Counted from the stretch's first letter, positions 1-12,689 are shown. The stretch is DNA of 64,000 nucleotides from Hermodice carunculata (GCA_964020975.1 CAXHWN010002187.1:186001-250000), one strand, 5' to 3'. Made by a program: numbers and translations. Notes: generated from the letters alone by a model not told the origin.

Positions 1-560
1 CATTGCTTGTTACTCAGGATTTGAAGGCAGGTAGCTCGATCTATGGGGCAGATTATCAGTGTTTGATGTATTCACTGGGACAGGTACATGCTGATTGATC
101 AGATAAGATAAATGGATACCATGTATAACCACTGATAACTGTGTGAGTATCCAACAAGATAAGGCACGTCATTCTCTGGACATGTCATTCTTTGGTAGGA
201 ATCCTGAGAGTAAATCTGGTATACATGTCAGCAGTTTACGAGAAAGTATAGTATATCGTGAAAGAACACTATATACTGCATGGATGCAAATCTTGGTCGC
301 TTTTTAAAGATCGAATGCCATTTTCATCATGTGTTGTTTTGATAGGGCTTATAATAGACAAATATCTTTTTTTTTTGTGGTGATATGGCCTGATAATAGG
401 CCATAAGCCTTAGACCCTAAGCCTTGTCCCAGTGTACCATGCAGTAAGTTGGCCACTTTTTTCATATCAGACTATTAACAATGTAACAGAGGGCATTCAT
501 AATTTCATAAGGAAACTTAATATTGGTGTCATCAGCAAATAGGATACAATGTAAATTTTA
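1..560. other. non-coding sequence, nothing recognised
   Basis: AT-rich sequence with short poly-T runs. I see no open frame of coding character, no exon with splice borders and no repeat that recurs elsewhere in the window. Confidence 0.5.
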
Positions 561-1150
561 TTACCCTCGCCACATAAAGTGCCGGAGGGTATTGTTGTCC
601 ATCTGTCTGTCCATCTTGTCGACATAGATATCTAAAAAAACATTCACTGTAGCTGTCCAAAATTTTTGTCACAGAAGGACCTTATGATGGACCAGGTGCC
701 TATTGAAAACCAGCTTCTTTTGATTATTTCAATCTTGTTATGAAACTTTTAGTGTATTTATTTGAAGGCGTCAACGTCTAAGTGGCGTCAACCCTGACAG
801 CGTTAGCGTAATATCTCAAAAAATATTGACTGCAGCTTTACCAAATTATTATCAGAGATATATCTTATAATGGACCAGGTTTCTATTGAAAACCAGCTAC
901 TTCTTCATATTTGTAAACTTTTTATGAAACTTTAAAGTATTTATCTTCAAGGTCGTCTGAGTGGTGCACAAGGGGAGAACATTACCATGATATCTCAACA
1001 AGGATCCAACAAAGCTTCACCAAATTTTTTCAGAGATGCATATTATAGTGGACCACATTCCTGTTGAAAAGCAGCTTCCTCTTATTATTTTTAAACTTGT
1101 TATGAAACTTTGGAAGTATTTATTGGATGGCCGTCTGAGTGATCTACCAT
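561..1150 (+). repeat. dispersed repeat with a short hairpin head and three internal units of about 180 bp
   Basis: The block opens with a hairpin at 562-591 (TACCCTC ... GGAGGGTA). After a Gly/Ser-like GTC-rich stretch come three diverged units beginning at about 627, 811 and 990, each starting ATATCT. Each unit contains a block like GGACCAGGT..CTATTGAAAACCAGC and ends near GTCTGAGTG. Hairpin-headed repeats of this kind are common in marine invertebrate genomes. The family name is unknown to me. Open frames across it (e.g. 1036-1287) look like chance. Confidence 0.55.
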
Positions 1151-1352
1151 ACATTGCATGGTCTCTGTCACCAGAACCTGCTCCAAGAACACATCCAAAA
1201 GTTGCTCTTTCATTTCATAGACAACAATATGGACATTGTGCATGTACAGTATTCTACTGGGAAGTCTCCAAAACATTGCAGATATGAATGCCTCCAATTT
1301 ATTCCATTTTTCACACTGGAATATTGGCAGAATGTCACGATCTAGATGAATT

Positions 1353-1520
1353 GCATGATGATGTAGGTGAATGGCATGATGATGTAGGTGAATGACATGA
1401 TGATGTAGGTGAATGGCATGATGATGTAGGTGAATGGCATGATGATCCAAAGGAATGGCATGATGATCCTGAGAAAGGACATCTAGATGTAGATGGATGA
1501 CATGATGGTGTATTATCGGC
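1353..1520. repeat. 21 bp minisatellite, about 8 units
   Basis: The unit is near GCATGATGATGTAGGTGAAT plus G. The first five units are nearly identical and the rest diverge. The His-rich open frame on the minus strand (1100-1558) is only a read-through of this 21 bp (seven codon) repeat. Confidence 0.85.
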
Positions 1521-1750
1521 ATGGCATTATGATCTAGAGAAATGACATAATTAGCCAAAGAAATGGCATCATGACCCAGAGGAAAGACATCCCTTTACTG
1601 AAATGTATATACATATATAGACTTTATAAATTTATTAAGGGGGACTCAGTATTTGCATGCTAATCTCCCCTGAGGTCCTCAAATCAAAGCATACATCAAG
1701 ATATATACATGTGTAGCTGACAGAAACTGTCAACACAAAGTATAAGAGCT

Positions 1751-1803
1751 ACAATACAATACAATACAATACAATACAATGCAATACAATACCATACAAT
1801 ACA
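1751..1803. repeat. ACAAT pentanucleotide microsatellite
   Basis: About ten tandem copies of the five-base unit ACAAT, with two single-base variants. Confidence 0.9.
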
Positions 1804-1864
1804 GTAGTGCTCAATTAGATGCAATAAAGATGCTCAGTCAGACACGGTAAAAAATTAAAATTGT

Positions 1865-2880
1865 CACAGGCTGGTAACAGGCTGTCAACAGGCTGTCTAC
1901 TCTTTTATGGATATTTTGGTATGGCTGGATAATGGCTGGCTACATTTTTAAGGTCGGTCTTCAGGCTGGCACACCTTTTTCACAAAGTTGGTGGCTGTCT
2001 ACAGGCTAGCAACAGACTGTCTACAGGCTGGCTACATGTGAACTTTAAAAATTCAAGAAAGCACTGACTTGTAATAGGCCGGCTACACATAGACAAATTT
2101 CACACACCTATAGCTGGTAACAGGTTGGCTACATTTTAGCTTTGACAAATCAAAGCCTACAGCTAGGCTATAGCTAGGCTGTAGCTAGGCTGTCTTCAGG
2201 CTGGCTACACACAGCCTTTGCTTTCTACCTATAGAAACTTATTCAAAATGCCACAAGCCCTTGACTGATCATAAAGGTTTTCTTAATTATTTTCATATTA
2301 TCATCAATTTGGTTGCGCAAATGGGACTGCTATATCCAATCATGATAGCCTGGCTGGCTACAGACTGGCTACAAGTGTAAGGAAGCATGGCTGTCTACAG
2401 GCGCACTGAAGTATGCATGGCTGTCTACAGGCTGTCAACAGGCTATCTACAGGCTGGCTACAGGCTGTCTACAGGCTGGCTACAGGCTGTCTACAGGCTG
2501 GCTACATCTGCATAGAAGCAGAGCTGTCTTCAGGCTGGCTACAACTGCACTGAAGTGTGGCTGTCTACAGACTGGCTACATGCTGGCTACAGGCTGGCTA
2601 CATGCAGTCTATGCTAGCTGGCTACATGCTGTCTGCAGGCTGGGTACATGCTGTCTACAGGCTGGCTACATGCAGTCTATGCTAGCTGGCTACATGCTGT
2701 CTACAGGCTGGCTACATCAATCTGCATAGAAGCAGAGCTGTCTTCAGGCTGGCTACAACTTCCCTGAAGTGTGGCTGTCTACAGGCTGGCTACAGGCTGG
2801 CTACATGCAGTCTATGCTTAGACTAAGCTGGCTACAACTGCGTATAAACTTGCATGGTTGTCTTCAGGCCGGCTATGTGC
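1865..2880. repeat. degenerate GGCTGGCTACA/GGCTGTCTACA minisatellite, about 1 kb
   Basis: Dozens of copies of an 11 bp core, GGCTGGCTACA alternating with GGCTGTCTACA, are often paired to a 22 bp unit. Blocks of unique sequence separate them. The densest run is 2395-2520. Longer units (e.g. around 2500-2620 and 2700-2810) are themselves repeated, so there is higher-order structure. Confidence 0.85.
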
Positions 2881-2902
2881 TTCATCAGTGCCTGTATAGT
2901 GA

Positions 2903-3099
2903 CCAGCACGAGTAACTTGTTTCGGCGTTTCAGGGTGGTTCCCGGCGTTACACAGCGTTTGCCAGCGTGAGACGGCATTTGCCGGCGTTCATAACGCCGG
3001 CAAACACCGTCTCACGCTGGCAAACACTGTGTAACGCCATGAACCGCCCTGAAATGCCAAAACGCACCCACTAACACCGAAACAAGTTACTAGTGCAGG
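2903..3099. mobile_element. foldback MITE, near-complete inverted repeat
   Basis: The left arm from 2903 (CCAGCACGAGTAACTTGTTT) is matched in reverse by the right arm ending at 3099. The arms of roughly 90 bases meet at a centre near 2998. The element is much more GC-rich than its surroundings (GCCGGCAAAC-type motifs), so it looks like a foreign insert. No protein is encoded. Superfamily and target duplication are unclear. Confidence 0.75.
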
Positions 3100-3317
3100 T
3101 GTAAAGGAGTGATCATTTGGACCTGTGGGCCTGACTGTTAAGTTTGATGACAGAATTTGTAGTTAATATACATTTTCTTCAGAGCATGATGATAAACCCA
3201 TTGACAATGCCAGAGATGATTGATTCTCAACAGAACACTTTGGGAGAATGATCACACTTCCCTCGATCCATATCGGCAGCCACATTGGACAAAAATAGGA
3301 GAGGAAGTGGAAATACA

Positions 3318-3545
3318 TGAATTTAGCAATATCACTAGTGATTTAATGATACCACTAAATATCTTAATCGGGGATTTTGACAAATTATTTAGTGATATCA
3401 CTAAAGCATTTAGCAATATTGTTAAATCACTTAGCAATATCTGTAAATCATTTAGCAATATCATTATCATTAAACCATACACATTTAGGGATGTCATAAA
3501 TGATTTGGCAATATTTCTATATCATTTAGGGATATCACCAAATAT
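3318..3545. repeat. degenerate minisatellite, core TCATTTAGCAATATCA
   Basis: About ten imperfect copies of an 18-24 bp unit built on ATTTAGCAATATCACTAAA and its shuffled variants. The open frames on both strands here are repeat artefacts. Confidence 0.75.
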
Positions 3546-4486
3546 CAAAATGGCTTGCCATAATTGACAGACACATTTTGCCAAGTGTTTTTAAAAGACT
3601 TTAAAAGACAGCAGTCTCTCATGGGAGGTGGTGTTTCAGTGCTATACTTTTGTGGCTGCATGGTGATGCAGGTTTGGTTGTCCCTTGGGTCCATATAACC
3701 CAGCTGCCTCCACATTTGCTTTGAGTCTGATTTTAGTTAGTTTGTACGTGTACAGAAACAAGGAAAGGATGGTTAATCAGGCAGGTGATGGCTTGACAGG
3801 GAGTCAGTTTTAGGAGTGTTGTGTCCACAGAGTAACAGCGTTAGTTACAGGCCCATTAGGTACTTCCGCGTGCCAGTCATCCATCACTAGCATCAGCAAG
3901 GCTGTTAATCCAGCAGAACTACATTTGGCTGGCCGTTTGGCTTGACAAGACAAGTTTGGTGCAGTGATGGAGACCCAGGTGTCATCAATCAGGGCAACTG
4001 CTGCTTCACACGTACAGCACGGACACCAGACACAGCTCTGCTGCCTGCAACAGTCTCAGCTAGGCACACCACCCGCTTTGACAGCATCCGTCAGCCACTC
4101 ACTTCTGCACCGCTGCATACTGCCATGGAAACCATCAAGCTGTCAGTTAATTAAAACACACGTATTTGTGACACTCGCACATAACAAGGAAATTATTCGA
4201 CAATGTTTTTATATCGAAATTGATGACAGTTAAATTGACTGAAAGACTTTAAGTTAATAGGGTTGTGATGCAGTAATGTAGCAAGCTGCGCCTTGTCGCA
4301 TATCACTCAGTGTAGTGCATTGTTGGTAATATGCAACCTATGTCATTCTGATTACCAAATAACAAACTGTCATATTTTCTCTCAGTGACTCTATTGTCAT
4401 CTTGGTTCACTGATGCAGTGTTGACAGGTTGTATGACCAAACAGTCTCAATGAAAAACAAACACCTGTCTACTCTTTATACATATT
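3546..4486. other. non-coding, nothing recognised
   Basis: Single-copy-looking sequence. The segment 3960-4140 is richer in GC and has short overlapping open frames, but no splice borders or family resemblance that I can identify. Confidence 0.4.
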
Positions 4487-4885
4487 CGTGGTACCCTAAT
4501 TGTTGTTGGGTACCCATGTTGGTGTTACACTTGTTGCTGTGGTACCCAGTGTTGATTGACCTTTTGCTGTGCTACATGTATGTTGCCTTGCTACCTTGTC
4601 ACTGTGGCACGTACCTTCTGTTTCAATGGTACCCTGGGTTACTGTCAGCGGTATCCTCTGCAATACTGCAGTACCCTTGTTAAGGTGGTACCCCATATAG
4701 TACCCTCTCTTAGTGTGGTATCCTTCTTACTTTGGTACCAATATTGCTGTGGTAGCATTTCCATTATATCCACTGTTGCTGTGGTACACTTTGTATGGAT
4801 GTATCCTGTGTGGCGGTGTGTGGTACAGTTACTCTCTTGCTGTTGTACCTTGTTTAAGTGTTACCCTTGTTGCTGTGGTACTTAA
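4487..4885. repeat. degenerate minisatellite, core TTGCTGTGGTACCC
   Basis: Around 18-20 imperfect copies of a 12-25 bp unit centred on GCTGTGGTACC. The unit length varies, suggesting an old array. The Tyr/Cys-rich frames are artefacts of the repeat. Confidence 0.75.
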
Positions 4886-5378
4886 CAGGACTGTGGTCTA
4901 TAAAACAAAGCAGATGCTGCATTAATTTTTTAGAGAACATGTTTGAATCATGAATATATTCATTTTGTAAGGTAGGGGAGTGGGTTGAGCCATGCGCAAC
5001 GGTCCTGCCACTTTGACGTTGTATAGATGAACTATGTTTTATATTTCACCCACAAAACCATACATTTCATTTTTTGTGCAGGCATGTAGATTTGCTAGGA
5101 ACAAGTTTTATATGGATATGATAATTTTCAAGGATTTTATTTACCAGAGGGTATCAGATTGCACATTTTGTCAGCATTTCTTAAAAATAATTGGTAGAAA
5201 AGTGTATCACATATGTGAAATGAAAATATAGACTAATATGTAGGAACCATATTTTTGTTTACAAATAAAATACATAATTACAGAATAATCAAATTCTTTG
5301 ATCATCATTTTAAATATCAACAGTTAATTCATTTTGTGAGCTACAAAAGTCTTGGCAGGAGGCATCTGGCAAAAAAAA

Positions 5379-5412
5379 AAAAAATCTTTGTTTTTTTTTT
5401 GGGGGGGGGGGC
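5379..5412. repeat. homopolymer cluster A-T-G
   Basis: Runs of A, T and then G, each of about ten or more bases, follow one another within 45 bases. Confidence 0.8.
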
Positions 5413-5439
5413 AATTTTAAAAAAATTGCAAGGGTATGT

Positions 5440-6165
5440 GAATTAACATTTTATTTTATTTTTGTTTTTTAATTTTTTGGAAAGTTTGAAATTTTTTCCT
5501 CAAGAACTGGAGGGCCAGTTGTTGTGATATATCATACCTGGTCACCAGGAGTCATGTAGATATGTAGTTCACATTTTGGCCACGCAATTTTCAACTCCTG
5601 TGCTATGGACCCCGATTTTTAACTAATTTTTTTTATGTGTGTACTTATAGGTTTATGCATATATTCCTATTGATTATGATGTGAGTCAATAGGGATTGCA
5701 GTGGTATTTCACTTCTAAAACTTCTCTAAACCCATCAACCAGATTCACTTCAAATGTGGTGGTGATGTACCTTTGATTCCTTGTTTTCTTTATGTTTAAT
5801 TTCCTCTCCAAAAGTATCTTTCAGATTATGCTGAATCTTAGTGGAAATGTTCTTTTTGAAAAGGTCATATAAAGTTCTACACTAAGTGACATTTCTGTGG
5901 ATCCTTGATTTTCAGCTAAATTTTCATTATGGGCTTGGCCAAATATGATAGATAGACATTTTTAGTATTTCTTGGTTTGGTTTGATGCGAACTTCTTCAT
6001 ATTGAATTATGTTTCAACAGACATTTTCATTATTTTCTCATTTTTGTTAGCTTCAAACTTATGTTTTTTGTTTGCAGACCCAAAGAACTTGGATTTCTTA
6101 TGTTAATGCATGTATAGTTCATTTATGGTTTGAAAAAATTGAAGATTTGGTTTAGAATGCTGCGT
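5440..6165 (+). repeat. headless fragment of the TTTTAGCTC repeat family
   Basis: Blocks such as CTCAAGAACTGGAGGGCCAG, GTTCACATTTTGGCCAC and CCTATTGATTATGATGTGAG recur in the same order at 7600-8230, 20650-21100 and 61960-62900. The terminal hairpin is absent here. No protein is encoded. Confidence 0.6.
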
Positions 6166-6462
6166 CCGTGAAATACAGTTCGGCTTAGCCAGACCAATTG
6201 GTGGAGAAATCCCTGGTCATTGTATGTTGTCCCTGGCTGTCACACACCAGGATACACACAACAACTGTGAATACAGCAAGTGTACTGCATCAATAATACA
6301 GTGAACTATCAAATATGGCATTAATCCATGCAAACCTGCCTCCATTGACCAGTGTCTTTAGGATCAGCAGTTTGGTGCAGTGAAGATGTGTATTTCCCAT
6401 TTTGGTTAGGTGCTGGGTGTTGAAGCCTTCTGGCTTGAGAAACAGCCATTCCAAGGTCAAAA

Positions 6463-6503
6463 AAAAAAAAAAAGAAGAAGAAGAAGAAGAAACAAACAAA
6501 CCT
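6463..6503. repeat. A-rich/GAA microsatellite
   Basis: Poly-A is followed by AAG triplets and AAAC repeats. Confidence 0.8.
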
Positions 6504-6788
6504 ACAAATAAACTTTATAACATATGAATGATTATGTACATATATAGTCACCATATGGCACCATTTACCACAAGATATATACCCATTTTGAATAGCAACT
6601 GATATCATGTAACCTCTTAATAATCTCACTTCTCAAAGCAGTGATTCTTTGACAACTAAATAATGCAAGTTGTGTCTCAAAATAAAGGAAATTCAAACTA
6701 GCAGTTTGTGTTATGGAGGTGTAGGAATTCAGTGATGGGTGTATATCACCCGGAGCAACACTCGATCAGCATAGAGTACATTCAAAGC

Positions 6789-7012
6789 ACACAGTCCTTT
6801 GGAAAAACAAGCCTCGCACACTCAAGGCATGCAGTGTCCCTTTGAGAAACAAGCCTTACACATTCATGGCTCACAGTCCCTTTGAGAAACAAGCCTCACA
6901 CACTCAAGGCATGCAGTCCCTTTGAGAAACAGGCCTTGCATACTCAAGGCATGCAGTCCCTTTGAGAAACAGGCCTTGCATACTCAAGGCATGCAATCCC
7001 TTCTGAGAAACA
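6789..7012. repeat. minisatellite of about 40-42 bp, about 5-6 units
   Basis: Units contain CCCTTTGAGAAACAAGCCT, then CACACTCAAGGCATGCAGT. The last three units are almost identical; the first ones are diverged. Confidence 0.85.
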
Positions 7013-7244
7013 ATTAAGCTTCCAGTGTGCTCACATGCAGAGCTTGGCCATGACTGACATACACATGTAATGAAATTCTCATCTATCACATGCAGTCAAC
7101 AAACACTTAACTGACTTGGCTCTGGTTCTAACTTTTGTATGAAAATATAAGAGCACTTCTGCTGACAGATTCAAGATTCACACATTCAACTTCCAGTTGT
7201 AGAAAACTGCATGGTACTACGCAGCCCACCTCATGATCAGTTCT

Positions 7245-7402
7245 CAGGATGTATCTTGAACAGATTGCATCTGTGCATGGTTATATCCATCATCTGTGCA
7301 TGGTTATATCCATCATCTGTGCATGGTTATATCCATCTTGAACAGATTGCATCTGTGCAGGGTTATATCCATCATCTGTGCATGGTTATATCCATCATCT
7401 GA
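7245..7402. repeat. 23 bp minisatellite with an intercalated 16-20 bp spacer
   Basis: Copies of TGTGCATGGTTATATCCATC occur in runs of three and two, separated by CTTGAACAGATTGCATC, so the array has a two-level structure. Confidence 0.8.
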
Positions 7403-7491
7403 GACAACAACATGAATATAGGCCTACCCAAAACTAGCAATCTAATTCCTCTATGTTAATTTTGAAACAAGGCACGCCACAGATAGTTTTT

Positions 7492-8275
7492 AGCTCAGCT
7501 GACTTGTCTGTCAGCTGAGCTTATAGGATGGGTGGTAATCCATCATCCCACTCTGTCTGTCTGTCCATTTATTTACATTTCACATATTTTTTACTTCTCC
7601 AAAACTGTGCACCAGATTTATGTCAAACTTTGCAGAGATGTACTTTAGATGGGTCTCTACCAAGATTCCTCAAATGGTCATGCTCCAGTGATTTTTGAAT
7701 TTGTTATGATTTTTTTTTGTTTGTATTTTGACCAAATCTTATAAAATCTTCTCCAAAATTGCTTGGCCAATTGCTTCAAAATTGCATCCAGGGACACTTC
7801 TTGGGACTCTCAGACCTTAATTTGTTCACCAGTTGGCACTGTGATTTTTCCCCAATTTTTTTGCAAATTTTTGTCTGTTTTTGATATTTTTGATGTCTCT
7901 TTCATGTACAAAACTATCTCTTAGATTGTTCTGAACTGTGGTGGAAATGTAGCTTGCAGGAGGGTTAAACAAACTTGTGGACTAGGAGGTGACACTCTGG
8001 ATCCTTGATTTTTAACAAATTTTACAATTTAGGTACCAATCAGTTACTGCATGCATTCCGGCCTATTGATTACTATATGTAAGTCAAGGGGGATTGCAAT
8101 GAAAAGTCCCAGTTTTGACTTCTCAAAAGGGGTCAACCAGATTCAATTCAAACTTGGTAGGGATACACCTCAAGTGGGTCTCTACCAAATTTGTTCAAAT
8201 GATGATGCTGGAGTGGTTTTTTGCATAGATGACATGACAGGTGTTGCTGCTTTGCTTTCCATCCAAATCTGAATT
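7492..8275 (+). repeat. TTTTAGCTC-family repeat, copy with A-type hairpin
   Basis: The head is a hairpin, AGCTCAGCTGAC pairing with GTCAGCTGAGCTT, followed by a TCTGTCTGTCTGTCC run. The body matches the other copies (AATTGCTTCAAAATTGCATC, TCTACCAAATTTGTTCAAA). The 3' terminal motif seen in other copies is not recognisable, so this copy is probably 3' truncated. It is a non-autonomous element with no encoded protein. Confidence 0.7.
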
Positions 8276-8284
8276 CTTAATTTC

Positions 8285-8380
8285 GAAGCAGTAGCAGATA
8301 GTGGCAGATAGTAGCAGGCAGTGGCAGATAGTGGCAGGCAGTGGCAGATAGTGGCAGGCAGTGGCAGTGCTGGTGGCCAG
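8285..8380. repeat. 10 bp minisatellite (AGTGGCAGAT / AGTGGCAGGC)
   Basis: About nine tandem copies of a 10 bp unit in two alternating variants. Confidence 0.85.
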
Positions 8381-8461
8381 TGCTAAATGCTAGTTGCTGT
8401 GTGCCCCTGAATATGACATCTGCTGCCAAAGGCATATAGTAGTAAAAGTGATTGTGTATTA

Positions 8462-8760
8462 TTGTTGGCTGTATCATTGTGTATTGTACAGGCTGTATCA
8501 TTGTGTATTATTACATTGCAGACTGTATTGTGTATTATTAATACATTGTAGGCTGTATCATGTATTATTACATTGCAGGCTGTATCATGTATTATATTGC
8601 AGGCTGTATCATGTATTATTACATTGCAGGCTGTATCGTATATTATTACATTGCAGGCTGTATCATGTATTATTACATTGCAGGCTGTATTGTGTATTAT
8701 TTCATTGCAGGCTGTATCATTGTGTATTATTACACTACAGGCTGTATCATTGTATACTGT
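8462..8760. repeat. minisatellite of about 27 bp, about 11 units
   Basis: Units contain GCAGGCTGTATCATG then TATTATTACATT. Length variants of 22-28 bp occur. The Cys/Tyr/Leu-rich frames across it are artefacts. Confidence 0.85.
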
Positions 8761-9399
8761 GCAATGAATTTTGCATGAATAGTTAATTTTGTTGATTCAA
8801 TGTAAGCCTTTGCAGAGGTGTAAAAAAAGTATAACATGGACTAAGTAAATGTGAAGTGAATAATGACCTGCTGGCCGTCCATATGAATCCTCATCCAGTA
8901 GGTATGATATAATGAAAGTGTCAAATGTCACTTACCTGTTTTCACTTATGATCTTATCTCCTGTGGTGATAAATGATTGACACTTTGGGCCCATGTATAA
9001 TAATTGACACTGTGGGGCCATGTGATAATCTCTATTTATAGTGTCTTAATATGTGAAAAGCAATTTACAGTAGATAGAATATTGATAGGTCTATTAGAGA
9101 AGAGATGTTCGGACACTTATAATGTTATGCTGCAGTACCGGTACCTGTTTTGAGAGATCATTCCAAAGAAAGACCATCCTTTCTTGAGAGCCCACTTTTT
9201 AAAACCCCAGATCCTTTTCTGATGTTATTGAGGGAATGCAGGCCTGTTTGAAAAACAATTTGATTTGTTGTACATCTTTGTGCTATATATTATATAAAAC
9301 AAGTGAAAGCAATTTGTCGTTAAAAGTATCATGCATACATTAAAATAATGGAAAATACTATAATTTATTGTCAGCCCACTGTTACACAGTTATGTGCCT
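8761..9399. other. non-coding, nothing recognised
   Basis: No open frame of coding character and no recurring block. Two TTGACACTGTGGGG-like copies near 8970-9015 are the only local repeat. Confidence 0.4.
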
Positions 9400-9765
9400 A
9401 CAGTTAAGCCTGTGTTAAACTTAACAGTCACCAAATGCATCAACCTTTTGCAACCTTTTTCCAAACTTTTGAGTGAATGGCAAACCTTTTTCAAACCCAT
9501 TTCCTCTTAATGCATTAAAACCCTTTTAAACACTATTAAACCTTTCTTTTTATGGTTAACAACCGTTTCGCACACTTTCTCAACCTTATTGATTTAAAGG
9601 TTGAAATGGCTTGCAACCATTTCAACCATTTGAGACCCTTTGTCAACCTTTTGTTAGCCGTATACAAACCCTTTGTCAACCTTTTACAACCATTACAAAC
9701 CCCAGTACAACACTTTGCAACACAAAAAATGTGTTTGGCTGTAAGTTTCAGACGGGCTTAACTGT
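9400..9765 (+). mobile_element. TIR element (MITE), ACAGTTAAGCC family, copy 1
   Basis: The left end ACAGTTAAGCCTGTGTTAAA is matched in reverse by the right end at about 9736-9765. The interior is built from imperfect repeats of CAACCTTTTxCAAACCCTTT. A second copy lies in the opposite orientation at 53585-54014. There is no coding capacity, so it was moved by a transposase made elsewhere. A clear target duplication is not visible. Confidence 0.8.
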
Positions 9766-10236
9766 GTGTGTAAAGTGTGGTGACTGTAATGAGCTGGTGT
9801 GGTACTCTGTGTTGTTGATCAGCAGACAGACACACAGTGGCTTGATATGGACCATCAGGTGTCAAAACATACCACAGACAGTGCTTCATCATTCTTTAAA
9901 AAATGATTGTATGCATGTATTTTTTTTTTCTGTAGAAAAGAAAAAAATGCAGAAAAACAGTAAACAATGTGGGCACAAAAGGGATCAGTGAGTGATGACG
10001 ATTATCATGTTCCAGCCACTGTCAGGTAGTTGTCACAGACTGTGACACCTGATCCTTACATGTAAATACACCTGAGATGTTTTGTAATGACAAATCAGCC
10101 AAACAATGAATAATGTATAGAAATTGTGGTAATCTAATTTCACACGTGTAGAGGAGATATTGACATTTTTTGATATATGGTTAGTTTAAATGTCAGTATT
10201 ACCAGTCATTATACTGATGTGATTTAAAAACACAAC

Positions 10237-11528
10237 ATGCTACCTCTTTAACCCTTATAACACGCTATCCTGCCTCTGTTAACCCTTTAAAACACTTGCT
10301 ACTTCTTTAGCCATTAGAACACATGCTGCCTCATTTAACCCTTTAAAAACACACACTATCTCTTTTAACCCTTACAACAAAACATGCTCCCTCCTTTAAC
10401 CCTTCAAAAACTCAATATGCTGCCTCTCTTAAGCCTAGCCCTTAGAAGACAACATGCTGCCCCTTTAACCCTTAGAACACAATATGCTGCCCCTTTAACC
10501 CTTAGAAACACAACATGTTATCTATTTAACCCTTAAAACACAATATACTGCCCCTTTAACTCTTAGAAACACAACATGTTATCTCTTTAACCCTTTAGAA
10601 CACAACATGCTGCCCCTTTAACCCTTAGAAACACAACATGTTATCTCTATAACCCTTAGAACACAACATGCTGCCCCTTTAACCCTTAGAAACACAACAT
10701 GTTATCTCTTTAACCCTTTAGAATACAACATGCTGCCTCTTTAACCCTTAGAAACACAACATGTTATCTCTATAACCCTTAGAACACAACATGCTGCCTC
10801 TTTAACCCTTAGAAACACAACATGTTATCTCTATAACCCTTAGAACACAACATGCTGCCTCTTTAACCCTTAGAAACACAGCATGTTATCTCTATAACCC
10901 TTAGAACACAACATGCTGCCTCTTTAACCCTTAGAAACACAACATGCTGCCTCTTTAACCCTTAGAACACAACATGCTGCCTCTTTTACCCTTAGAACAC
11001 AACATGCTGCCTCTTTTACCCTTAGAACACAACATGCTGCCTCTTTAACCCTTAGAAACACAACATGCTGCCTCTTTAACCCTTAGAACACAACATGCTG
11101 CCTCTTTAACCCTTAGAACACAACATGCTGCCTCTTTAACCCTTAGAAACACAACATGTTATCTCTATAACCCTTAGAACACGACATGCTGCCTCTTTAA
11201 CCCTTAGAACACAACATGCTGCCTCTTTAACCCTTAGAAACACAACATGTTATCTCTATAACCCTTAGAACACAACATGCTGCCTCTTTTACCCTTAGAA
11301 CACAACATGCTGCCTCTTCAACCCTTAGAACACAACATGCTGCCTCTTTAACCCTTAGAAACACAACATGTTATCTCTATAACCCTTAGAACACAACATG
11401 CTGCCTCTTTAACCCTTAGAACACAACATGCTGCCTCTCTAACCCTTAGAACACAACATGCTGCCTCTTTAAACCTTAGAAGACAATATGCAGCCTCTTT
11501 TAACCATATAACACAATATGCTGCCTTG
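10237..11528. repeat. 30/31 bp satellite-like array, about 43 units
   Basis: Two unit types are mixed. Type A carries AACATGCTGCCTCTTTAACC. Type B carries AACATGTTATCTCTATAACC and one extra A. A and B alternate as dimers over much of 10500-10930 and 11140-11400, while runs of pure A occupy 10930-11130 and the right end. The edges are more diverged than the middle, as expected for an array homogenised by unequal exchange. Confidence 0.92.
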
Positions 11529-12689
11529 TGTTTTTGTTTTTATTTGTTACATTGTCAAACAGAACATGTGATTCAACTATGTAAACTCAAGTTCAAAATT
11601 TAAGGTTGGATAATTCTGTCACGTAAAACTTTTTTGAAAAAAAAAGTCTGATTTTTTTATTTTGCCATTACAAATAGCAGAAACATCACAGTGCAAGAAG
11701 TCATTTTAAGCTTCAGATAAAGTTTTATTCATGATAGGGGAAGTGTGAGTGCTCATACCTCTTGCATATCTATCATGTATGGTCAGAGTGTAGGATTTGA
11801 CAATTAGCAAATGCCATTCGTGATGTGATCCATACTGTGGTATAGCTTCGATGGATGGATTGATAAAAGCCCCACATGGTAGTTGGAGGTTGGGAAGGGG
11901 AACCAGGCTAATAGTCGGCTTGCACTTTGACCTTGTAATTTACAAGGCTTTCTTTGTAATGCTGATGCTGGCATCTTAGGCTGTGCCTGCTACATGTACA
12001 TATCATTCCTCCCTCACAATACTCTTATGGATATATTACAATGGGGACCACATGGTGAGCGCTTATTTTTGCTTTTATTCCGTCGATTTTTATACCGGAA
12101 GTTGTGCACGGATCGTCTAAGAAGATCGTTGTGAGCATGGAGATGAGTGTGCAAAGGGATTCACAACTTGTTTGAAAAATTGGTAAAATGGGAGCCGGTA
12201 AAAAAGGTTCCTGGATTCTGTACTCTGGAATAACAAGCACTAGGACTCAGACAATGAAATAGGTTCTAAAAGTGCATGTTTAATCACCAGAAGTGACAGT
12301 ACTTATTTCAATACAACAGCTGAAACATTACTTCATTAGTTGCACTACTATTCAACCAGCACCGGACCAACCCGGTGAATCAGGACTTGACATTCAGGAC
12401 TGTCCTATTGTGCTGGACAAGTAAAAATTTAAAGCCTAATGGAGATTTAATTCATTACTTGTCCAGAGTTGAGATGCAAAAGACTATGGAACAAGTATAA
12501 TTCTTTGATTCATTGTGACATTACAGGTACTGACCTCCTGAAAATCCCAACAAAAAAGTCACAAAAAAACTAAGCTTAGGGTAAATGTGGATTTGATGTT
12601 ACACTTATCAGATTTGTGTCACATGTATCCTAGAAAGTAATCACACATTTGTTACATTTGAATCTCACATATTTCAACAAATAAATGGA
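11529..12689. other. non-coding, nothing recognised
   Basis: Mixed sequence. A minus-strand frame at 12025-12240 (71 codons) has no family resemblance I recognise. Confidence 0.4.

Noticed and set aside
10237-11528. Regularly spaced repeat resembling a CRISPR array
   Set aside because: There are no unique spacers; units abut directly, and the DNA is from an animal.
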